From DUMJ01 sp964655195 (lineage in GTDB: Bacteria > DUMJ01), in contig CAZZLK010000030.1 in NCBI GenBank assembly GCA_964655195.1, positions 1 through 12,610 on the forward strand: 12,610 nucleotides of DNA. Reading direction: 5' to 3'. Made by a program: the position numbers and the translations under genes. The notes under the pieces are model-generated. The model made no database searches. It was given only the letters and a program-made list of their open reading frames with translations, and had not been told where the DNA came from. Position 1 is the stretch's first letter, and each line of letters begins with the position of its first letter. Shown piece after piece: positions 6,510 through 12,610 of the stretch.

Positions 6510-7611
6510 AAGGATTAGAGAGCAGGAAGAATTGATGGATGATGAGTTTAATCCTGATATAGAGCACCTTGTTGATAAGGGAAGGACCCAGGGATTTGTG
6601 ACCCATGATGATATATTGAAAGCTGTCCCTGGGGAAGAGCTGGATATTGATCACCTGGATTATCTCTATAAGCTTCTATTAAACCTTGGTATAGAGATAG
6701 AAGAAGAGGAGGAGCTAAAAAAGTTACCTTCAGAAGCAGAGAAGTTAGAGGAGGAGATAGAGACAGAAGAAGTTGTACCTTTAGATGATGCGGTAAGACT
6801 CTATCTTAGAGAGATAGGGAAGATACCTCTACTCACACCGGAAGAAGAGGTTGAACTTGCTAAAAGGGTCAGAGAGAATAACGACCAATCTGCCAGAGAG
6901 AAACTTATAAACGCCAATCTAAGACTTGTAGTTAGTATAGCCAAAAAGTATATAGGAAGAGGACTTTCCTTTTTAGACCTTATACAGGAAGGGAATCTGG
7001 GTTTAATGAGAGCAGTAGAGAAGTTTGACTATAGAAAGGGGTATAAATTCAGCACATACGCTACCTGGTGGATAAGGCAGGCTATAACTAGAGCTATAGC
7101 AGATCAGGCTAGGACGATCCGTATCCCTGTTCATATGATAGAGACGATAAATAAGCTGGTTAAACACTCCCGTCAACTTCTGCAGGAATTGGGAAGAGAG
7201 CCTACCATCGAAGAGATAGCGGAGAGGATGGGGGTTCCACCAGATAAGATTGAAGAGATAATAAGAACAGCTCAAGAACCGATCTCTCTGGAGACCCCAG
7301 TAGGAGAAGAAGAGGATAGTAGATTAGGAGACCTTATTGAAGATACCTCTACCGTAGCCCCTGCTGATACCGCGTCTCAGCACTTACTGTCTGAGGATAT
7401 CCAGGAGATATTGGAGGGGCTTTCGCCCAGAGAAAGAGAGATAATAGTGCTGAGGTTTGGTCTTGGTGGAGAAAGACCTCATACATTGGAAGAAGTTGGA
7501 AAGATGTTCAATGTCACCAGAGAAAGGATAAGACAGATAGAGGCGAAGGCTCTAAGAAAACTCAGACATCCCAGCAGAGCCAAGAAACTTAAGGAGTATC
7601 TAGAAGGCTAA
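6502..7611 (+). CDS. rpoD: RNA polymerase primary sigma factor (sigma-70/SigA)
   Basis: Directs core RNA polymerase to housekeeping promoters. The 369 residues include a region 1.1-like acidic N-terminus (about 10-90), region 1.2 (DDAVRLYLREIGKIPLLTPEEE, 95-116), region 2 with NLRLVVSIAKKY (139-150) and FSTYATWWIRQAI (183-195), region 3 (about 206-285), and region 4 with the -35-binding helix-turn-helix (about 327-350, VTRERIRQIEAKALRKLR). The large non-conserved insertion of proteobacterial RpoD is absent, giving the short SigA-type length. AAAGGAG lies upstream of ATG 6502 inside the dnaG end. The region 2.4-3.0 segment that reads extended -10 elements fits the TGn motifs seen at several promoters in this window. 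Confidence 0.97.
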   Translation: MDERIREQEELMDDEFNPDIEHLVDKGRTQGFVTHDDILKAVPGEELDIDHLDYLYKLLLNLGIEIEEEEELKKLPSEAEKLEEEIETEEVVPLDDAVRLYLREIGKIPLLTPEEEVELAKRVRENNDQSAREKLINANLRLVVSIAKKYIGRGLSFLDLIQEGNLGLMRAVEKFDYRKGYKFSTYATWWIRQAITRAIADQARTIRIPVHMIETINKLVKHSRQLLQELGREPTIEEIAERMGVPPDKIEEIIRTAQEPISLETPVGEEEDSRLGDLIEDTSTVAPADTASQHLLSEDIQEILEGLSPREREIIVLRFGLGGERPHTLEEVGKMFNVTRERIRQIEAKALRKLRHPSRAKKLKEYLEG

Positions 7612-8745
7612 ATGGGTATAGTGGTCCAGTTTGGAGCTGGAAATGTTGGTAGGGGACATATAGGTCATATATTCTCTAAGGCAGGTTATAAGGTCATTTT
7701 TGCAGATATTGATGATCAAATTATCTCTCTTCTTAAGGAGAAGGGATATTATACAGTTAGACTTATAGGTGAGACTATAAGAGAGGAAAGGGTCGAAGAC
7801 TTTGAGATATATCACATAGATAGAGATAGAGATAAACTCATAGAGTACATATCGCAGGCAGATATTATCTCCACGGCTGTGGGACCAAATGTCTATCTTT
7901 CTCTTGCTCCTATAATAGCAGAAGGCTTAAGGATACATAGACCAGTACCGACTAATGTCATTGCCTGTGAGAATTTTTATCGTTCGACAGAGAGGCTGAA
8001 AGAAGAAATCTCCAATTATCTTTCCCCTATACCAGAATTAATTGGTTTTCCTAATGTGGAGATAGGTCGTATAGTCCCTCCCTCTGAAAGGGGGAGCCTT
8101 ACGGTAAATGTTGAGGATTATGACGAGTTTCTGATAGAGAAGGATAAGTTTGTTGGTCCCCTTATCAATATTAAAGGTTTGGAGTTTGTTGATAATTTTG
8201 ATCTCTTCTGGAAGAGGAAGATCTATACCGTGAATATGGGTCACGCTATTCTTGGATATCTTGGATATCTTAAGGGTTATGTAAACGTAGCTGATGCAAT
8301 ACAGGATGATTGGATAAGAGGTGTACTTGTTGGTGCCCTACAGGAGGCAAGGAATCTACTGGTCAAATTAGGTTTGGACTTACTCTACATTGATGGGTAC
8401 TTAGATATCCTCTTAAAGAGATTCTCCAATAAAAACCTTGGTGATACTGTATTTAGAGTAGCCAGGGACCCGATAAGAAAGCTTGGACCTGAGGATAGAC
8501 TTGTTAGACCCGCATTGGAGTGTGAGGAGAATAGCCTCCCCTTTGAAAATCTGGCTACTGGTATAGCTGGAGCCTTATTATTTGACTATAAAGAGGACAA
8601 GAGTGCATTGGAATTGCAGGAGAAGATAAAGAAAGAGGGCTTGGATGGTGTCTTAAAAGATATATGCAAGATCTCTCCAGAGTCTCCTTTGGCACGTAAG
8701 ATAAAAGAACAATATATAAATTTAGAGAAGATAAAGAATAGATGA
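7612..8745 (+). CDS. mtlD: Mannitol-1-phosphate 5-dehydrogenase
   Basis: Interconverts D-mannitol 1-phosphate and fructose 6-phosphate with NAD(H). The 377 residues begin with a Rossmann nucleotide loop FGAGNVGRG (7-15). They contain NVIACEN (115-121) and the catalytic polyol dehydrogenase motif K203-x4-N208-x2-H211. The length matches the family (about 380). It starts immediately after the rpoD stop with no gap; AGAAGG and AAGGAG lie in the rpoD end. No mannitol PTS genes (mtlA, mtlF) are present, so the enzyme may work in the synthetic direction (mannitol as solute or electron sink) or on mannitol phosphorylated elsewhere. A related long-chain polyol-phosphate dehydrogenase with another substrate cannot be excluded. 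It overlaps hypD by 4 nt. Confidence 0.9.
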   Translation: MGIVVQFGAGNVGRGHIGHIFSKAGYKVIFADIDDQIISLLKEKGYYTVRLIGETIREERVEDFEIYHIDRDRDKLIEYISQADIISTAVGPNVYLSLAPIIAEGLRIHRPVPTNVIACENFYRSTERLKEEISNYLSPIPELIGFPNVEIGRIVPPSERGSLTVNVEDYDEFLIEKDKFVGPLINIKGLEFVDNFDLFWKRKIYTVNMGHAILGYLGYLKGYVNVADAIQDDWIRGVLVGALQEARNLLVKLGLDLLYIDGYLDILLKRFSNKNLGDTVFRVARDPIRKLGPEDRLVRPALECEENSLPFENLATGIAGALLFDYKEDKSALELQEKIKKEGLDGVLKDICKISPESPLARKIKEQYINLEKIKNR

Positions 8746-9830
8746 AACTGGATTATAACAATACTCAGCTAGCAAGAAGGATACTTTCTGAGATAGAGGA
8801 GATTTCCTCTCATCTGGGAAGTGTTACCATTATGGAGTTCTGCGGGACCCATACACATTCTATCTTTAGGTTTGGTATAAGAGAACTCCTACCCAGTAAT
8901 GTTAGGATGCTTTCAGGTCCAGGATGCCCTGTATGTGTGACTGACAATAGAGACATAGATTACTCTCTTACTCTGGCAGAAATGCCGAATACTATAATAA
9001 CGACATTTGGTGATATGGTCAGAGTCCCGGGAAGTTATAAGAGTCTACAGGATATAAAGGCGGAAGGGCGAGATGTGAGGGTTGTTTATAGCTGTATCTC
9101 CGCTCTGGAAATAGCAGAAGAAAACCCTGATAAAAACGTTATCTTTTTGGGTGTAGGATTTGAAACTACTGCTCCTACTGTTGCAGGTGCTATCATTGAA
9201 GCTAGAAAAAGAGGAATAGATAATTTCTTTGTCTACTCTATGCATAAACTTACCCCTCCTGCTATGAGGTCTATCTTAGAGTTGGGAGAGGTAAAATTAG
9301 ATGGTATTTTGGGTCCTGGTCATGTGAGCACTGTTATAGGTTCTGATGCATGGAGTTTTCTCCCAGAGGAGTATAAGATTCCTATAGCGATAGCGGGTTT
9401 TGATATCATAGATATACTTCTTGGAATAAAAGCTTTACTGGAGATGATCAGAGAAAATAGACCCAAAGTTGTTAATACATATCTTAGATCGGTTAAACTT
9501 AACGGAAATAAACTGGCGCAGGATACGATATACGAAGTCTTTGAAGTGATAGATTCTTACTGGCGTGGTCTAGGAAAACTTCCAAATAGCGGATTAAGAA
9601 TAAGGAAAGAATACAGAGATTTTGATGCCAGTGTTCAATTTCCCATAGAGATAAAAGAGATCAGAGAGGATAAATTATGCAGGTGTGGAGAGGTTATAAG
9701 GGGTGTTATATCTCCCTTAGAGTGTCCTCTCTTTGATAGTGTCTGTAATCCTAGTAATCCTGTAGGGCCCTGTATGGTATCTTCAGAAGGAACCTGTAGT
9801 GCGTATTACCTGTACGGAGTAAGAAGATGA
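8742..9830 (+). CDS. hypD: Hydrogenase maturation factor HypD
   Basis: HypD is the iron-sulfur scaffold on which, with HypC, the Fe(CN)2CO unit of [NiFe] hydrogenases is assembled. The 362 residues carry FCGTHTHS (33-40) with the key Cys34, GPGCPVCVT (59-67) with C62 and C65, and GFETTAPT (139-146). The C-terminal 4Fe-4S cysteines include C313, C315, C328, C335, C344 and C352. The spacing between C34 and C62 equals that of the functional cysteines in the E. coli protein. The ATG overlaps the mtlD stop as ATGA, and the next gene starts the same way. hypC, hypA, hypB, hypF and hydrogenase subunits are not in the window. Confidence 0.97.
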   Translation: MKLDYNNTQLARRILSEIEEISSHLGSVTIMEFCGTHTHSIFRFGIRELLPSNVRMLSGPGCPVCVTDNRDIDYSLTLAEMPNTIITTFGDMVRVPGSYKSLQDIKAEGRDVRVVYSCISALEIAEENPDKNVIFLGVGFETTAPTVAGAIIEARKRGIDNFFVYSMHKLTPPAMRSILELGEVKLDGILGPGHVSTVIGSDAWSFLPEEYKIPIAIAGFDIIDILLGIKALLEMIRENRPKVVNTYLRSVKLNGNKLAQDTIYEVFEVIDSYWRGLGKLPNSGLRIRKEYRDFDASVQFPIEIKEIREDKLCRCGEVIRGVISPLECPLFDSVCNPSNPVGPCMVSSEGTCSAYYLYGVRR

Positions 9831-10834
9831 ATGAGAGGAAGATAACTCTTGCCTATGGAAGTGGAGGAAGACTTACCCATCAGCTGATAAAAGATATATT
9901 TCTAAAGCATCTCAATAATGAAATCCTCTCTCAGATGAACGATTCTGCGGTGTTTGAGCTTGACGGTCGTCTGGCATTTACAACTGACAGTTATGTGGTG
10001 AATCCTATATTCTTCCCCGGTGGAGATATTGGCAAATTAGCGGTAAATGGAACAGTTAACGACTTAGCAATGATGGGGGCAGAACCTCTGTATATAAGTC
10101 TAAGCGTTATTATAGAGGAAGGTCTTTCTCTTGAAGAACTAGAAAGAATAGTTATCTCCATAAAAGATGCGGTAGAGGAGGCAGGGGTAAGGATTATTAC
10201 TGGTGATACAAAGGTCGTAGAGAAGGGTAAGGCTGATAAGATATTCATAAATACATCAGGATTGGGAATTATTCCAAGAGGAATAGAGATAAGGGGAGAT
10301 AATGCCAAGCCAAAAGAGGTAGTGGTTGTAAGTGGAACAATAGGGGACCATGGTATAGCTATACTGAGTGCAAGAAATCAGCTGAGTTTTTCTGCTGATG
10401 TAAAGAGTGATACCGCTCCTCTTAATAAATTGGTAAAGATTATGGTAGACTCTGTGCCGGAAATCAGTGTCCTTAGAGATCCAACCAGAGGAGGACTGGC
10501 TACAACACTCAATGAGATTGCACAGGCTTCCAATGTTGGTATAGAGATATATGAATCAGAGATCCCGATAAGAGATTCGGTGAGAGGTGCCTGTGAGCTT
10601 CTTGGACTTGACCCCCTGTACATAGCAAATGAGGGGAAACTGATAGCAATAGTTCCTGAAAATAAGGCGAAATTACTTTTGGATGTGATGCATAATTCTC
10701 CATATGGAAGGGATGCCAGAATAATAGGGAAGGTTACCAGAGAGCATCCGGGAAAGGTCATTCTGGTTACAAAACTTGGGGCTAAGAGGATCCTCGATAT
10801 GCTATCGGGTGATCCCCTTCCTAGAATCTGTTAA
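9827..10834 (+). CDS. hypE: Hydrogenase maturation protein HypE (carbamoyl dehydratase)
   Basis: HypE receives a carbamoyl group from HypF on its C-terminal Cys, dehydrates it with ATP to a thiocyanate and passes cyanide to the iron held by HypC-HypD. The 335 residues show the PurM/AIR-synthase-type ATP-binding fold: YGSGGR (10-15), NDSAVFELDGRLAFTTDSY (38-56), ITGDTKVV (124-131) and RDPTRGGLATTLNE (217-230). The chain ends PRIC, so the essential terminal Cys335 is present and the protein looks functional. It overlaps hypD by 4 nt. It is the last gene of the run that begins at dnaG. Confidence 0.97.
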   Translation: MNERKITLAYGSGGRLTHQLIKDIFLKHLNNEILSQMNDSAVFELDGRLAFTTDSYVVNPIFFPGGDIGKLAVNGTVNDLAMMGAEPLYISLSVIIEEGLSLEELERIVISIKDAVEEAGVRIITGDTKVVEKGKADKIFINTSGLGIIPRGIEIRGDNAKPKEVVVVSGTIGDHGIAILSARNQLSFSADVKSDTAPLNKLVKIMVDSVPEISVLRDPTRGGLATTLNEIAQASNVGIEIYESEIPIRDSVRGACELLGLDPLYIANEGKLIAIVPENKAKLLLDVMHNSPYGRDARIIGKVTREHPGKVILVTKLGAKRILDMLSGDPLPRIC

Positions 10835-10836
10835 AC

Positions 10837-10884
10837 TACCAGCCTCTAAAGTGGTATAATGATTCATATCATACTAAGGAGTAT
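10837..10884 (+). repeat. Three short tandem inverted repeats around the fucU promoter (possible operators)
   Basis: TACCA/TGGTA (10837-10841 with 10852-10856) flanks the region before the -10. ATGAT/ATCAT (10859-10863 with 10868-10872) spans the predicted start site. ATACT/AGTAT (10871-10875 with 10880-10884) lies before the ribosome site. Each has 5 bp arms, so chance occurrence in AT-rich DNA is quite possible. Their position would suit a sugar-responsive repressor. Confidence 0.25.
10852..10860 (+). promoter_or_regulatory. Extended -10 promoter of the fucU operon
   Basis: TGG-TATAAT (10852-10860) lies 18 bp after a weak TTAAAC (10831-10836). Transcription would begin near 10867, giving a leader of about 32 nt with AGGAGG at 10885-10890. 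Unlike thyX and dnaG this transcript has a leader and a good ribosome site. Confidence 0.6.
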
Positions 10885-10898
10885 AGGAGGGTTGTCTT

Positions 10899-11315
10899 AT
10901 GCTTAAAGGGATTTCTCCTTTGATATCACCGGAGTTACTTAAAGTGCTATGTGAGATGGGACACGGTGATGAGATCCTACTGGCAGATGCAAATTACCCG
11001 GCAGAATCTTGTGGACCAAAGGTTATAAGGGCTGATGGTTTAGATATTCCATCGCTACTTGAAGCTATCTTAAAACTCTTCCCACTGGATACCTATGTTG
11101 ATGAGAATGTCATTCTTATGTCTCCAGAAAAAGGAAAGCCTCCGATCTGGGAGAAGTATGAAGAGATTCTGAAAGCTTCAGGAGAAGATGTAAGGATTGG
11201 GACTCTTTCCAGATTCGATTTCTATGATAGGGCTAGAAAAGCCTATGCTATAGTAGCTACAGGAGAGAGGGCTCTTTATGCCAATATAATACTTAAAAAA
11301 GGAGTAATAAGCTAA
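10899..11315 (+). CDS. fucU: L-fucose mutarotase (RbsD/FucU family)
   Basis: Catalyses alpha/beta anomer exchange of L-fucose (and possibly related sugars such as ribose), supplying the form used by isomerase or dehydrogenase. The 138-residue length fits FucU. The N-terminus MLKGISPLISPELLKVL, GHGDE with His22 (21-25), LADAN (28-32), IRADG (43-47) and the C-terminal FYDRARKAYAIVATGE and ALYANIILKKGV all match the FucU pattern more closely than RbsD. AGGAGG lies 8 nt before the ATG. It is the first gene of a new transcription unit and overlaps the next gene by 1 nt (taATG). No fucose isomerase, kinase or aldolase is in view. Confidence 0.93.
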   Translation: MLKGISPLISPELLKVLCEMGHGDEILLADANYPAESCGPKVIRADGLDIPSLLEAILKLFPLDTYVDENVILMSPEKGKPPIWEKYEEILKASGEDVRIGTLSRFDFYDRARKAYAIVATGERALYANIILKKGVIS

Positions 11316-12121
11316 TGAAGGTCGTAGGAATAGTGGGAAGCCCTCACAGAGATGGGATGACTGCCAAGCTTGTGAAGAATGCTCTGGAGGGAGCGAGGAA
11401 AGAAGGTGCTGAAACCGACCTGATCTATCTTATAGACGAGGATCTGAAATACTGTGAAGGATGTGGCGGAGGATGTTTTCGAACTTATAGATGTATCTGG
11501 GATGATAATGCTAATTTAAGGAGCCAGAGGGTAGATTCCTGTGATGCCTTGGTCTTCGGTGTTCCTGTATACTGCTGGCAGATAAACGGGCTCTCTAGCC
11601 TATTTATAGACAAACAGAGATTTAGCACCGGATCGATCATAGGGCCATCAACCAATGCAAGACCAGCTTTGGGTATTACGGTAGCTGGAGGTAGTGGAAC
11701 CGGATGCATACTGGCATTACAGACTCTGTATAAGTATTTTTTCAACTGGAGTTTTAGAGGGATCGACCCGTTACCTGTTACCAGATTCAATTACGATGAG
11801 GCGTTAGAATTGGCAGTAGAATATGGAAGACATCTTGTCCAGGTGGCAAGAGAAAAGAAGCCCTTCTCCAGTTTTGGAGAAGCGATAGCCTACTTTGAAA
11901 CACTAGAGTATATGAATTATACACCTATAGATGAACTACATTTTATAGTCAAGAGTATACTGAAAAATTTAGATGAAGAAAGCGCTAGAGAGTTGAGGGA
12001 TGAATTAATACTTGCCGAAAGAGCTCTTAATATCGGAGACAGGCTTAATGGAGCTATACATCTGGATAGGGCATATAGAATAGGTGTTAAGGCTTGGAAT
12101 ATGAATAAGAATAAAGGTTAA
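11315..12121 (+). CDS. Flavodoxin-like FMN oxidoreductase with a CX2CX3CX5C motif (iron-sulfur flavoprotein-like)
   Basis: The 268 residues start with the FMN-phosphate loop GSPHRDGMT (8-16) of the NADPH-dependent FMN reductase / flavodoxin-like fold. Next come four cysteines, C47-x2-C50-x3-C54-x5-C60, then FGVPVYCWQINGLSSLFIDKQR (81-102), the usual second flavin segment. The cysteine spacing resembles the 4Fe-4S motif of archaeal iron-sulfur flavoproteins, but many homologues keep similar cysteines without a proven cluster. About 90 residues after residue 175 form a helical, charged C-terminal extension beyond the core fold. Electron donor and acceptor are unknown. The start follows AAGGAG and overlaps the fucU stop; the next gene's AGGAGG begins at its own stop. 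The operon suggests a redox step in sugar use. Confidence 0.8.
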   Translation: MKVVGIVGSPHRDGMTAKLVKNALEGARKEGAETDLIYLIDEDLKYCEGCGGGCFRTYRCIWDDNANLRSQRVDSCDALVFGVPVYCWQINGLSSLFIDKQRFSTGSIIGPSTNARPALGITVAGGSGTGCILALQTLYKYFFNWSFRGIDPLPVTRFNYDEALELAVEYGRHLVQVAREKKPFSSFGEAIAYFETLEYMNYTPIDELHFIVKSILKNLDEESARELRDELILAERALNIGDRLNGAIHLDRAYRIGVKAWNMNKNKG

Positions 12122-12135
12122 GGAGGTATAAACTT

Positions 12136-12610
12136 ATGGAAGGTTTCAGTAATTTTTTGTTACCATTATGGGGAGTACATCTATATTCACCTGCAAAGAC
12201 CAGGTCTATTTCGGCAGAAAATCCAAAGGGGGAAGTAGGTGGAGGGGCAAAGGAGATTCCAGATCAGGATAATCCAGCATCAAATTTGGGAAAGGGATGG
12301 AAGGTAAGACCCTGTATAACACTTCCAGCAGGTTCTACCACAGTACTTGCAGATATAGATGGTCCGGGAATCATAAATCACATATGGCTTACAGTTACAG
12401 AAAGGGCCTATAGGGACTGTGTATTAAGATTCTACTGGGATGATGAAGCATCTCCATCAGTAGAGGTACCACTTGGGGATTTCTTTGCCAATGGGCATGG
12501 GTTAAGATACAATGTAAATTCGATCCCTATAGCGGTAAATCCATCCGGCGGATTCAACTCCTACTGGCCCATGCCTTTTAGAAAGCACTGCAGAATAACT
12601 ATCGAGAATC
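12136..12610 (+). CDS. DUF2961 / GH172-type glycoside hydrolase (partial, C-terminus off window)
   Basis: From ATG 12136, with AGGAGGT at 12121-12127, 158 codons stay open to the window edge. The sequence has the DUF2961 N-terminal pattern: ARTRSISAENPKG-like (here KTRSISAENPKG at residues 22-33), a GGGAKE turn, and GPGIINHIWLTV (84-95), followed by beta-sandwich strands and SGGFNSYWPMPFRK. DUF2961 corresponds to glycoside hydrolase family 172, whose studied members act on fructofuranosides and D-arabinofuranosides. No signal peptide is evident, so the visible part suggests a cytoplasmic enzyme acting on imported sugars. The catalytic acids probably lie beyond the edge, so activity cannot be judged. 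The family call is firm; the substrate is open. Confidence 0.85.
   Translation, partial: MEGFSNFLLPLWGVHLYSPAKTRSISAENPKGEVGGGAKEIPDQDNPASNLGKGWKVRPCITLPAGSTTVLADIDGPGIINHIWLTVTERAYRDCVLRFYWDDEASPSVEVPLGDFFANGHGLRYNVNSIPIAVNPSGGFNSYWPMPFRKHCRITIEN

Noticed and set aside
8248..8270. Short direct repeat of a ttggatatc unit in mtlD
   Set aside because: It only encodes the repeated Gly-Tyr-Leu in GYLGYL and needs no further explanation.
10378..10761. Minus-strand 127-codon frame inside hypE
   Set aside because: It shadows a strongly conserved hypE region; low-complexity Ser/Leu-rich composition is typical of antisense frames in this AT-rich, AGA-rich sequence.
1..12610. CRISPR arrays, insertion sequences, prophage genes or rRNA
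   Set aside because: I saw no regularly spaced repeats, transposase or integrase frames, terminal inverted repeats or rRNA stretches. The only mobile-like trace is the broken toxin-antitoxin pair beside the tRNAs.

Overview
The window is bacterial chromosome. Bacterial features are a primary sigma-70 factor, DnaG primase, Shine-Dalgarno sites and CCA-encoding tRNA genes. It is AT-leaning, with Arg encoded very largely by AGA/AGG and Ile often by ATA. Thymidylate is made by flavin-dependent ThyX, and HypD/HypE imply a [NiFe] hydrogenase. Together these suggest an anaerobic, possibly thermophilic, deep-branching or Firmicutes-like bacterium. I cannot name the species from sequence alone.

Layout. 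(1) Positions 1-1013, minus strand: 5' part of a Gfo/Idh/MocA sugar-type dehydrogenase running off the left edge, with its own promoter. (2) 1157-1593: remains of an AbrB-type antitoxin / PIN-toxin (VapBC-like) module. The antitoxin has an in-frame TAA and the toxin stops after 28 codons. (3) 1691-1848: tRNA-Cys(GCA) and tRNA-Val(GAC). (4) 1871-4715: thyX, a DUF3006 gene, an exported or anchored ComEC-like metallo-beta-lactamase-fold protein, and gcvT, all co-directional and closely packed. (5) 4740-10834: dnaG, rpoD, mannitol-1-phosphate 5-dehydrogenase, hypD and hypE, packed with 4-8 bp overlaps or no gap. (6) 10899-12610: fucU (L-fucose mutarotase), a cysteine-containing flavodoxin-like oxidoreductase, and the start of a DUF2961/GH172 glycosidase running off the right edge.

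How the parts fit. GcvT makes 5,10-methylene-tetrahydrofolate and ThyX consumes it, so block 4 has a folate theme plus a DNA-uptake-like pair (DUF3006 + MBL). Block 5 is the replication/transcription pair dnaG-rpoD with a polyol-phosphate dehydrogenase and hydrogenase maturation genes attached. Block 6, perhaps with the Gfo/Idh gene at the other end, points to use of glycan-derived sugars.

The most notable signals are regulatory. thyX and dnaG each carry TGnTATAAT exactly 6 nt before the ATG with no usable Shine-Dalgarno site, which predicts leaderless mRNAs. The decayed toxin-antitoxin module is the other. Most of the window is recognisable housekeeping sequence, and I do not see a clearly new multi-gene system in it.
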